Below, in pieces: positions 1-5,666 of a DNA stretch of 5,666 nt; positions within the stretch are counted from its first letter, which is position 1, and the number at the start of each line of letters is the position of its first letter. Source of the DNA: Gemmatimonadales bacterium (GTDB taxonomy: Bacteria > Gemmatimonadota > Gemmatimonadetes > Gemmatimonadales > GWC2-71-9); contig SPDF01000127.1 in assembly GCA_004525055.1 (NCBI GenBank), forward strand, positions 1 to 5,666, read 5' to 3'. The notes under the pieces are model-generated. The model had not been told where the DNA came from and did not search any database. It worked only from the letters and a program-made list of their open reading frames with translations. The position numbers were made by a program, and so were the translations under genes.

Positions 1-56
1 ACGACGCGCGCGCCACGGGCACGGGCCCGCTCCAGGAGCGCCGCACGCGCCTTCAC
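1..56 (-). CDS. N-terminus of the next operon gene (partial, product uncertain)
   Basis: A GTG at 56-54 overlaps the coaD stop (GTGA) and opens a frame with no stop to the window edge: 18 codons reading MKARAALLERARARGARV, then an incomplete codon starting GT. The overlap style matches the other junctions in this operon. The Arg/Ala-rich helix running into GARV resembles the N-termini of phosphate acetyl/butyryltransferases, whose opening helix precedes a VxxPE strand, but 18 residues cannot settle this. It may also be a random opening in GC-rich DNA. Confidence 0.45.
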   Translation of the reverse strand, partial: MKARAALLERARARGARV

Positions 57-535
57 TTCGCGAACCGCGCCCGGAGCGCCTCCGCCACGGCGGGGTGCAC
101 GAGCGCAGACACATCGCCCCCGAACCGGGCCACCTCGCGCACCAGGCTGGAACTCAGATAGGTCAAGTCGAGCGCCGGCACCAGGAAGACCGTCTCGAGC
201 GACGGGTGCAGCTGCCGGTTCATCAGCGCCATCTGGAACTCATACTCGAAATCGCTCACGGCGCGGAGTCCTCGGACCACGACCGACGCCCCGACTCGGC
301 GGGCGAAGTCGGCCAGGAGTCCCTCGAACGCCACAAACTCGATTCGTGGGTCCCCGCCGCAGGCAGTCTGCAGCATGGCCAGCCGCTCCTCGACGGTGAA
401 GAGCGGCTCTTTGGCCACGTTGACGGCCACCGCCACAATGAGCCGGTCCGAGAGGAGCATGCTCCGGCGAATCAGGTCTTCGTGACCGCGGGTGGGCGGA
501 TCGAACGAACCGGGATAGATCGCAGTACGAGTCAT
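53..535 (-). CDS. coaD: Pantetheine-phosphate adenylyltransferase (PPAT)
   Basis: A 160-aa bacterial-type PPAT that catalyses the penultimate step of coenzyme A synthesis: 4'-phosphopantetheine + ATP to dephospho-CoA + pyrophosphate, in the cytosol as a hexamer in known cases. It has the nucleotidyltransferase signature YPGSFDPPTRGH (7-18) with the T15-x-G17-H18 ATP motif, K42 in the NVAKEPLFT stretch, VVVRGLRAVSDFEYE (85-99) with R88 and R91, and the YLSSSLVREVA motif (126-136) that contacts ATP. All key residues occupy the same positions as in the E. coli enzyme (159 aa). ATG at 535-533 overlaps the rsmD stop (ATGA) with no visible Shine-Dalgarno, indicating translational coupling. The stop TGA (55-53) overlaps the GTG of the next gene. 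Confidence 0.98.
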   Translation of the reverse strand: MTRTAIYPGSFDPPTRGHEDLIRRSMLLSDRLIVAVAVNVAKEPLFTVEERLAMLQTACGGDPRIEFVAFEGLLADFARRVGASVVVRGLRAVSDFEYEFQMALMNRQLHPSLETVFLVPALDLTYLSSSLVREVARFGGDVSALVHPAVAEALRARFAK

Positions 536-1047
536 GGCGCGTAGCAGAAGGTGAGGGCGGTGTCGCCATAGCGGCGCGAGTCGTCGCCGGGCAGCGCCAG
601 CGTGGCGCGGTGTTCCACAGAAAGAATGCGGGCAAATGGCGTCTGGCGGAAGAGGCCGATCAGGCGGGCGGCCGCCTCATGGTTGTACGGCGGATCGGCA
701 AACGCCAGATCGTAGGCGTTTGAGTCGAGTGCTTCGGTGAACCGCATGGCGTCTCCCTTGTGTACCCGGCACCGAGCGTCGACCCCGAGCGCCTCGATAT
801 TCGCGCTCAGCGCCTTGAGGGAAGCGGACCCGATTTCGACGAAATCCGCCGTGAGAGCACCTCGGGACAGCGCCTCAAGGCCGAGCGCACCACTCCCCGC
901 AAAGAGATCAACCACGCGAGCCCCCGGCAGGGCCGCGCCGAGGATGTTCATCCAGGCCTCGCGCACCCGATCAGAGGTGGGCCGTACCCGGGCGTCCTTC
1001 GGCATCACGAGGCGACGGCCGCCAAACTCACCGGCCACGACCCGCAC
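532..1047 (-). CDS. rsmD: 16S rRNA (guanine(966)-N(2))-methyltransferase RsmD
   Basis: A 171-aa class I SAM-dependent methyltransferase that modifies the exocyclic N2 of G966 (E. coli numbering) of 16S rRNA during small-subunit assembly. Evidence: the N-terminal rRNA-binding signature MRVVAGEFGGRRL (1-13) and RPTSDRVREAWMNIL (22-36); SAM motif I VDLFAGSGALGLEALSRGA (46-64); an acidic motif II FVEIG (69-73); KGDAMRF (97-103); and the catalytic motif IV ADPPY (117-121), which is DPPY as in N-methyltransferases. Length and order are typical for RsmD. The start is GTG at 1047-1045, sharing one base with the recJ stop (TAGTG). There is no clear Shine-Dalgarno, so re-initiation after RecJ is likely. 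It overlaps coaD by 4 bases, and the rsmD-coaD pair is widely conserved (ylbH-ylbI in Bacillus). Confidence 0.97.
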   Translation of the reverse strand: MRVVAGEFGGRRLVMPKDARVRPTSDRVREAWMNILGAALPGARVVDLFAGSGALGLEALSRGALTADFVEIGSASLKALSANIEALGVDARCRVHKGDAMRFTEALDSNAYDLAFADPPYNHEAAARLIGLFRQTPFARILSVEHRATLALPGDDSRRYGDTALTFCYAP

Positions 1048-2780
1048 TAGGGAGCGTCCGATCCGGCGACGATCGCCAGCATCCGGGCCTGCAGCGATTC
1101 GCGCCCCCGATAGGTGTTGGTTTCCAGCTTGAACGCCACGTCGACCAACTCGGAGGCGGCGGGCGCACGGTCGAACATGCCGAATCCGATCGCGTCGATC
1201 GCCGCGCCCCCTGCCCGCAGCGTTCCCTTCAGGTGGCCCTTGCCGACCTCACGCGCGGCATCGAGCCATACCCCGCGCACGGCAAACACCGGCCCGGAGT
1301 TCCCCATCCCGCAGGGCTCCAGATACTGGCAGAGCGACTCGAGCTCGGGGGTGGCCTCGTCCAGACGGAGGACAACGTCCACGCGCTGTTCCGGCACGAG
1401 GTCGTCGGGGTCGAGCAGACGATTAGCCTCGGCCACGAACCGCTCACGGAACGCATCGAGACGATCCCGGTGAATGGTCAGCCCCGCAGCCATGCGGTGC
1501 CCGCCGTAGCGCTCCAGGAGGTCGTCACAGGCGGTGAGTGCGTCGCGCAGGTGAAACCGGGAAATGCTCCGCCCACTTCCCTTCCCCATGGTCGGCGGCT
1601 CCCCGTCGAACGCGATCATGAACGTCGGCCGCCCGTAGCGTTCCACCAGGCGCGAGGCGACGATGCCGATGACCCCGGCGTGCCACCCCTCGGCCGCGAG
1701 GACGATCGCAGCGTCGGTATCCAGCCGGCCGTTTGTCTCGACCTGTTCGATCGCCTGCTCCAGGATCGCCTGATCGAGCGATTGCCGCTCGGTATTCTGG
1801 GATTCGAGCTGGTCGGCGAGGCGCCTCGCCTCGGCCTCGTCGTCGGTCAGCAGAAGGCGCAGGCCGTCCTTGGCATCCCCGATCCGCCCGACGGCGTTGA
1901 GGCGGGGACCGAGGACGAAACCGAGCTGGCCCGCCCGGAGCGGCTTCCCGTCGAGCCCCGCCGAACGAACGAGCGCCCGCAGCCCGACCCAACGGCTCCG
2001 GGTGAGCACCTTGAGTCCCTGCTGGACCAGGATGCGGTTTTCGCCCTCCAGCGGCACCACGTCCGCCACGGTGGCCAGCGCCACGTAATCGAGGAGATGA
2101 AGGGGAAAATGGGGAGGAAGACCGAGCACGGGGACGAGCGCCTGGACCAACTTGAATGCCACGCCCGTGCCGCACAGCATCGCGTAGGGGGACGCGTCTC
2201 CGTCGAGCTGCGGGTCGACGATGGCCGTGGCGGGAGGCAATACAGCGCCCGGGAGGTGGTGGTCGGTGACAACCACCGCGAATCCCTCCGCACGGGCCGT
2301 CCGCACCGCGTCGACGGCGGTGATCCCGCAGTCGCAGGTGAGGATCAATCCGGCGCCGACTTCGCGCGCCCGGGCCAGCCCCGCCTCCCGGAAGTCATAC
2401 CCGTCCCGCATCCGGTGCGGGACGAAGGGCTCCACCGTCGCGCCGGCCTGTCGCAGCGCGCGGGTGAGGAGGGCGGTGGCGCACTGTCCGTCCACATCGT
2501 AATCGCCGTGGACCAGGATGGTCTGCCCTTCGCGGACGGCGGCCGCCACGGCAGCCACCGCCTCCTCCATCCCCCGCAGGCCGAGCGGGTCTCCCAGCTG
2601 GTCCAAGGCCGGCCGGAGGAATCGACGAGCCGACTCGACCTCATCGAATCCACGCTGCAGCAACAGCGCGGCCAGCGCGCGAGGCACCGCCAGGGCCGCG
2701 GCGAGCTGCGACAGCTGGGCGTCATCCGGTCGAGGTGCGACCACCAACCGGACGGATCGTGGCGAAGCCGCCGACACCAT
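1047..2780 (-). CDS. recJ: Single-stranded-DNA-specific exonuclease RecJ
   Basis: A 577-aa RecJ, the 5'-to-3' ssDNA exonuclease of RecF-pathway recombination, mismatch repair and fork processing; the length is usual. Numbering from the ATG at 2780, the DHH phosphoesterase domain shows DYDVDG (93-98), DCG (150-152), the DHH triad (173-175) and VADVVPL (238-244), the metal-binding motifs. DHHA1 motifs follow: RLNAVGRIGDA (293-303), GWHAGVIGIVASRL (365-378), GSGRS (401-405) and GGHRMAAG (426-433). The C-terminal OB-like domain has CGMGN (490-494) and ends with a TYRGRESLQARM strand (556-567). The frame is open further up to a GTG at 2828, which would add 16 residues and overlap the zinc-ribbon gene by 35 bp. 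I prefer the ATG at 2780, 13 bases after that gene's stop, because the extra residues look unlike a RecJ N-terminus. Neither start has a well-placed Shine-Dalgarno. The TAG stop shares its last base with the rsmD GTG. Confidence 0.96.
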   Translation of the reverse strand: MVSAASPRSVRLVVAPRPDDAQLSQLAAALAVPRALAALLLQRGFDEVESARRFLRPALDQLGDPLGLRGMEEAVAAVAAAVREGQTILVHGDYDVDGQCATALLTRALRQAGATVEPFVPHRMRDGYDFREAGLARAREVGAGLILTCDCGITAVDAVRTARAEGFAVVVTDHHLPGAVLPPATAIVDPQLDGDASPYAMLCGTGVAFKLVQALVPVLGLPPHFPLHLLDYVALATVADVVPLEGENRILVQQGLKVLTRSRWVGLRALVRSAGLDGKPLRAGQLGFVLGPRLNAVGRIGDAKDGLRLLLTDDEAEARRLADQLESQNTERQSLDQAILEQAIEQVETNGRLDTDAAIVLAAEGWHAGVIGIVASRLVERYGRPTFMIAFDGEPPTMGKGSGRSISRFHLRDALTACDDLLERYGGHRMAAGLTIHRDRLDAFRERFVAEANRLLDPDDLVPEQRVDVVLRLDEATPELESLCQYLEPCGMGNSGPVFAVRGVWLDAAREVGKGHLKGTLRAGGAAIDAIGFGMFDRAPAASELVDVAFKLETNTYRGRESLQARMLAIVAGSDAP

Positions 2781-2793
2781 CAGCCGCGCGCGC

Positions 2794-3504
2794 TCAGGCT
2801 GTTTCGGGATAGTAAAGCATGACGCCACAGCCTTCGCAGCCGTCGACCACCCCCGTCATCCGCATGTTTGCGCGGCGATTCATCGGAACCGCCGTGAAGC
2901 ACGCGCCACAGGCGTCACCCGCCAGCGCCACGACGGCCACCGGGGCCCGGGAGCCGCGCAGCCGCTCATAGCGTGAGCGCAGGGGTTTCGCGACCGCATC
3001 GGCGCACTTGTCCCGCGCCTCGAGCGCCTCCGCGCGCTCGGCTTCCAGCTCACTCTTCCTGGCCGCGAGGGCCTCGCGCGGTTCGACCTGCGCCGCCTTG
3101 AGCGCCTCGACGTGCGCCTCCGCCTCGGCGACGCGGGCTTCCTGTGCCTGCACCGCCTCCTGCGCGCGGAACCAGTCGGATTCCTCTCGGGCCAGCACCT
3201 GGCGCGAGAGCTCCAACTCCGCCATCAGGGTCACGGTGTCTTTGCCCGGCCGGGACACCTCGATCCGCTTGCGACGACCCTCCTGCAGTTTGCGGTAGGT
3301 CTCCACCCGGCCTTCGACCTCGATCCGGCGACGGATTGACTCCGCCACACTGCGCTGGGCCACGCCGATGCTCGCTTCGACGGCCTCGACGGCCTCGTCG
3401 AGTTGCTGCTCCTCCTGCAACACGCCGGCGAGACGCGTATCCACCTCGAGCAACGTCAGGTCCTTGTCCTGCAGATCGAGCAGCTTTTCCAGATCGGGAG
3501 TCAT
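2794..3504 (-). CDS. Coiled-coil C4 zinc-ribbon protein (CdsZ/HP0958-like, DUF164-type)
   Basis: A 236-aa protein in two parts. Residues about 5-180 are a long, highly charged helical hairpin, rich in E/A/R/Q/L with heptad-like spacing and almost no Pro or Gly except near the turn. Residues about 195-232 form a C4 zinc ribbon with C199-x2-C202 and C223-x2-C226, ending CGVMLYYP. This matches the family of chlamydial CT398/CdsZ and Helicobacter HP0958 (FlgZ), about 230-250 aa. Reported roles there (binding sigma-54, flagellar or type III secretion components, RNA) vary by lineage, so the role here is not known; nucleic-acid or protein scaffolding is a reasonable guess. There is no signal peptide or membrane segment, so it should be cytoplasmic. 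The ATG at 3504 has a good GAGGA site with 7-base spacing. It is the only gene in the window with a real gap in front (37 bp after dnaG), and recJ follows it. Confidence 0.9.
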   Translation of the reverse strand: MTPDLEKLLDLQDKDLTLLEVDTRLAGVLQEEQQLDEAVEAVEASIGVAQRSVAESIRRRIEVEGRVETYRKLQEGRRKRIEVSRPGKDTVTLMAELELSRQVLAREESDWFRAQEAVQAQEARVAEAEAHVEALKAAQVEPREALAARKSELEAERAEALEARDKCADAVAKPLRSRYERLRGSRAPVAVVALAGDACGACFTAVPMNRRANMRMTGVVDGCEGCGVMLYYPETA

Positions 3505-3511
3505 CCTGTCT

Positions 3512-3516
3512 TCCTC
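3512..3516 (-). promoter_or_regulatory. Shine-Dalgarno site of the zinc-ribbon gene
   Basis: GAGGA on the minus strand, 7 bases before the ATG at 3504-3502, is the clearest ribosome-binding site in the window. It fits the fact that this gene does not overlap its upstream neighbour. The 37-bp gap (3505-3541) is too short for a convincing separate promoter, and I see no terminator hairpin in it. Confidence 0.7.
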
Positions 3517-3541
3517 GCTGAGAGTCGGGGCCGGGGTGCCG

Positions 3542-5323
3542 TTACTGCGGCGTCCGCGGCCGTGGGTTCTGCCAGTGCATCGCCTTGCGGAGCGCGCGCG
3601 CGTATTTCGCGTCCAGCTCCTTCTTCCGGATCAACTTCTCGGATGGATCGGTCAGCTTCTGGTACTCGCGCCACAGGGGCCGAAATTCCAGGGCCTCCGA
3701 GGCGCTGGCATAGTGATCATCCAGCACGGCCTCCGTCAGGGTGCCCCCCGCTTCCCGCAATTCGCTCCACAGGGCCATGGCGGGAGGCGAGAGGCGTCCG
3801 GCGAGATCGGTGGCGGACGCAGCAGGCTCCGCGGTCAGCCCCTCGAACAACTCCAGGTGGAGCGGTACTTCGAACCAATCGCGCCGCACCTCGTGTGCGG
3901 CCCGGGCGCGGTATTCGTCGCTGGCCACCAGCACCCGCAGCAACTCGAATTCCGCCATTCCTCCCATCCGCCCACCCCGCGGCGCGGCCGGCCGCGGCGA
4001 GGCGACCGGCCGGCGCCCCGGGGGCGGCGGCGGGGGCACACGGGCGTCCCGCATCGCCTCGACTTCGGTGAGCAACACGTCCTTGCTCACCCCCGAGCGT
4101 TCGGCGACCCGGCCGAGATAGAGCTCACGAGTGATCGCGTTGCTCGCCGCGCGAATCGTCGGCAGCAGCCGGTCGAGCGCATCGCGCCGGTGCTCCACAC
4201 CCTCGAACCATCCCTTCCGTTCGAGGATCTGAATCTTCCGTTCGAGGATATCCACCGCATCGTCCAGTACCGCCTGCAACGCCTCTGCGCCGCCTTTCTG
4301 AACCAGCGTATCGGGATCCTCGCCGGCCGGCAGGGTCGCCACGCGGGCGCGCACGTCGTGGCGCAGCAGCTCGTCGCCGGCGCGGAAGGTGGCGCGGAGC
4401 CCCGCAGCGTCGCTGTCGTACAGCAGGGTCACCGTCTTGGTGTAGCGCTTGAGGAGCTCAGCCTGGTCCCCTGTGAGCGCGGTGCCGAGCGGTGCGACGA
4501 CGTGCTCGATCCCGGCCTGCACCAGCCGGAGGACGTCGAAGTATCCCTCGACGACGAGCGCGCTCGCTTCCCGGCGAATGGCGTTCCGCGCAACGTGCAG
4601 GTTGTAGAGTGACCGACCCTTATGAAAGATCGGCGTTTCCGGCGAATTCAGGTACTTCGGTTCGCCCGGCCCGAGGAGCCGCCCTCCAAACGCCACGACC
4701 CGTCCGCGCAGGTCGTGGATCGGGAAGAGCAGCCGGCTACGGAACCGCGGGCCGATGCTGCCATCCTCGCGCCGAACGACCAGGCCGGCGGTCACCAGAT
4801 CGTCGTCCTTCACGCCGAGTTCGGCCATGGCCGCCTGGAATTCCTTGCGACGCGGGGCGAACCCCAGCCCCAGCTCCGCCGCGACCTCCATCGGAATCCC
4901 ACGGTCGACAAGGTACTTTCGCGCCCCGTCGGCCTCGTCCGACTCCCGCAGCTGCCGCGCGAACCAGTCGTGCGCGACCGCCGCGGCCGAGTAGAGCGGC
5001 TCGTTCGGGTCGGGCCCCTGGCGCTCACTGCGCTCGGGGATGACGATGCCGACCTTCCGCGCGACCTCACGTACCGCCGTCGGGTAGTCCATCCCGAAGC
5101 GCTTCATGAAGAAGCTGAATACGTCACCGGCCTCGTGACAGACGTAACAGTAGAACATCCCCTTCTTCGGGATGACGGCCATGTTGCGATGGGTACCGCC
5201 GTGGAACGGACAGGGGCCGCGGTAGTCCGAGCCAGTCCGCTTCAGGTCCACCGAGTCGCCGATGATGGATACGATATCCGCCGTGTCGCGTACCGTTTCG
5301 ATCACGTCATCGGGGATGCTCAT
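3542..5323 (-). CDS. dnaG: DNA primase DnaG
   Basis: A 593-aa primase that makes RNA primers for Okazaki fragments and replication restart, working with the replicative helicase. The length is normal (E. coli 581 aa). Domains in order: a CHC2 zinc finger with C38-x2-H41-x17-C59-x2-C62; the DnaG catalytic N-terminal region (about 120-250), including RFRSRLLFPIHD at 194-204 and GGRLLGPGEPKYLNSPET at 213-230; and a TOPRIM core with VVEGYFD (E259), LLYDSDAAG (D303, D305) and GEDPD (D336, D338), the expected metal-binding acidic residues. A helical linker follows, then a Pro/Arg/Gly-rich hinge (430-455) and a divergent C-terminal helicase-interaction domain (about 456-593). The ATG at 5323 has GGAG 8 bases upstream and overlaps the mutS2 stop (ATGA). 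The zinc-finger loop is unusual: GTHRNM stands where most primases have an EKTPSF-like stretch. No rpsU or rpoD adjoins within the window, unlike the classical macromolecular-synthesis operon. The identification is firm. Confidence 0.98.
   Translation of the reverse strand: MSIPDDVIETVRDTADIVSIIGDSVDLKRTGSDYRGPCPFHGGTHRNMAVIPKKGMFYCYVCHEAGDVFSFFMKRFGMDYPTAVREVARKVGIVIPERSERQGPDPNEPLYSAAAVAHDWFARQLRESDEADGARKYLVDRGIPMEVAAELGLGFAPRRKEFQAAMAELGVKDDDLVTAGLVVRREDGSIGPRFRSRLLFPIHDLRGRVVAFGGRLLGPGEPKYLNSPETPIFHKGRSLYNLHVARNAIRREASALVVEGYFDVLRLVQAGIEHVVAPLGTALTGDQAELLKRYTKTVTLLYDSDAAGLRATFRAGDELLRHDVRARVATLPAGEDPDTLVQKGGAEALQAVLDDAVDILERKIQILERKGWFEGVEHRRDALDRLLPTIRAASNAITRELYLGRVAERSGVSKDVLLTEVEAMRDARVPPPPPPGRRPVASPRPAAPRGGRMGGMAEFELLRVLVASDEYRARAAHEVRRDWFEVPLHLELFEGLTAEPAASATDLAGRLSPPAMALWSELREAGGTLTEAVLDDHYASASEALEFRPLWREYQKLTDPSEKLIRKKELDAKYARALRKAMHWQNPRPRTPQ
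4019..4036 (-). other. Hexaproline codon run in the DnaG inter-domain linker
   Basis: Six consecutive CCN codons (residues 430-435) open a low-complexity Pro/Arg/Ala/Gly stretch (about 430-455, roughly 3960-4036) that separates the polymerase core from the C-terminal helicase-binding domain. Polyproline tracts are known to stall ribosomes and to need EF-P. Here the run marks a flexible or extended hinge at a natural domain boundary. No frameshift or stop interrupts it. Confidence 0.85.
4214..4249 (-). repeat. Short direct repeat in dnaG (15 bp, 21-bp period)
   Basis: The 15-mer cttccgttcgaggat occurs at 4214-4228 and again, identically, at 4235-4249 on the plus strand. The offset is exactly 21 bp, so it encodes ILERK twice, seven residues apart (359-363 and 366-370). 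This keeps a helical heptad register in the segment after the TOPRIM core. It may be a small in-frame duplication or helix-driven convergence. Confidence 0.8.
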
Positions 5324-5666
5324 GGCTTGAGCTCCGCCACCGTGGCACCGGTGCCGCCCTGGTTGGACGGCGCAAACCCATGGCTCTGCACCCGGGGGTC
5401 GCGTTGCAGCAGCTGCTGCACCCTGGATCGCACCACCCCGGTACCCTTCCCGTGGATGATCCGAAGGTAGGGCCGGTCGGCCAGCACCGCCGCGTCCAGA
5501 GCCGAGAGGGTCGCGACTTCCGCCTCGTCCCCTGTCATCCCCCGGAGGTCGATCTCCATCGGCGCCTCAAGGGCCGGCGCATGATGGGTGCGCACTGGCT
5601 CGTGGGCCGCCGGCTTCGGGGCCTCCGCGTGCAGGACCTCGAGTTGTCGTGTGTCCACCACCACCC
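5320..5666 (-). CDS. mutS2: MutS2 family protein, C-terminal Smr domain (partial, 5' end outside window)
   Basis: Only the last 114 complete codons are present; the frame stays open to the window edge, so the GTG at 5664-5662 is most likely an internal Val codon rather than a start. Counting from that codon, a variable hydrophilic linker (about residues 1-35) is followed by an Smr domain: IDLRG at 38-42, the IIHGKGTG core at 69-76, and a closing GGTGATVAELK at 103-113. An Smr domain of this DLR...HGKGTG type at the extreme C-terminus after a linker is typical of MutS2, whose missing N-terminal part would be a MutS-like clamp and ABC ATPase. Family roles are suppression of recombination and, in Bacillus, splitting of collided ribosomes, with the Smr part acting as nuclease or nucleic-acid binder. 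The stop codon overlaps the dnaG start by 4 bases (ATGA). A stand-alone Smr protein is the alternative, since the ATPase cannot be seen. Confidence 0.85.
   Translation of the reverse strand, partial: VVVDTRQLEVLHAEAPKPAAHEPVRTHHAPALEAPMEIDLRGMTGDEAEVATLSALDAAVLADRPYLRIIHGKGTGVVRSRVQQLLQRDPRVQSHGFAPSNQGGTGATVAELKP
5332..5335 (-). promoter_or_regulatory. Shine-Dalgarno site of dnaG
   Basis: GGAG on the minus strand lies 8 bases before the ATG at 5323-5321, inside the last codons of mutS2. It supports this start and suggests that ribosomes can load directly as well as re-initiate from the ATGA overlap. Confidence 0.6.

Noticed and set aside
240..635. Overlapping minus-strand open frame across the rsmD/coaD junction
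   Set aside because: It is out of frame with both well-supported genes, Arg/Pro-rich and without motifs. It is a shadow frame.
1233..2822. 529-codon open frame on the plus strand opposite recJ
   Set aside because: It lies wholly antisense to a gene with all RecJ motifs. The translation is His/Arg/Gly/Glu-rich with no recognisable domain, as expected when GC-rich third positions remove stops from the opposite strand.
3505..3541. Possible promoter or terminator in the gap between dnaG and the zinc-ribbon gene
   Set aside because: The 37 bases hold a Shine-Dalgarno site but no -10/-35-like pair and no hairpin followed by a T-run.
5156..5174. Small inverted repeat catccc/gggatg with a 7-base loop in dnaG
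   Set aside because: The stem is only 6 bp, inside conserved coding sequence of the zinc-finger region, with no T-run. It is not a terminator.
5405..5420. Perfect 16-bp palindrome tgcagcagctgctgca in mutS2
   Set aside because: It falls in codons for a VQQLLQ helix in the Smr domain. CAG/CTG codons for Gln and Leu make such palindromes by chance, and there is no second copy or regulatory context.
3368..5470. Two long plus-strand open frames (3368-4612 and 4622-5470) antisense to dnaG
   Set aside because: They are shadows of dnaG codon bias. There is no plausible start context and no domain, and the sequence they would encode is low complexity and Arg/Pro-rich.

Overview
The window carries one block of housekeeping genes, all on the minus strand and packed end to end. 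It has high GC (roughly two-thirds by eye) and G/C-rich third codon positions. Read in the direction of transcription, from high to low coordinates, the order is: the C-terminal Smr end of mutS2 (cut by the window edge), dnaG (primase), a coiled-coil/C4 zinc-ribbon protein of the CdsZ/HP0958 type, recJ (5'-3' ssDNA exonuclease), rsmD (16S rRNA m2G966 methyltransferase), coaD (phosphopantetheine adenylyltransferase), and the first 18 codons of a further gene that leaves the window at position 1.

The GC level, the gene order and the style of the proteins suggest a Gemmatimonadota-like bacterium. The most telling protein feature is a DnaG zinc finger in which the usual EKTPSF-like stretch is replaced by GTHRNM. 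This assignment is inference from memory of related proteins and no search was run. The genes themselves are all bacterial core genes, and I see no sign of horizontal transfer.

Layout: 5666-5320 mutS2 3' end; 5323-3542 dnaG (ATGA overlap with mutS2); 37-bp gap with a good Shine-Dalgarno; 3504-2794 zinc-ribbon protein; 2780 (or 2828)-1047 recJ; 1047-532 rsmD (one shared base, TAGTG); 535-53 coaD (ATGA overlap); 56-1 start of the next gene (GTGA overlap). The junctions look translationally coupled, which points to a single polycistronic transcript whose promoter lies upstream of the window. I found no convincing promoter or terminator inside it.

Functionally, the block joins DNA replication and repair (MutS2, DnaG, RecJ) to ribosome modification or rescue (RsmD, MutS2-Smr) and coenzyme A synthesis (CoaD). 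The rsmD-coaD pair is a common bacterial neighbourhood. No tRNA, rRNA, CRISPR array, insertion sequence or phage gene is visible, and no stretch over 300 bases lacks a gene. I do not see an undescribed system. The points most worth a second look are the altered DnaG zinc-finger loop, the hexaproline linker in DnaG, and the zinc-ribbon gene placed between dnaG and recJ.
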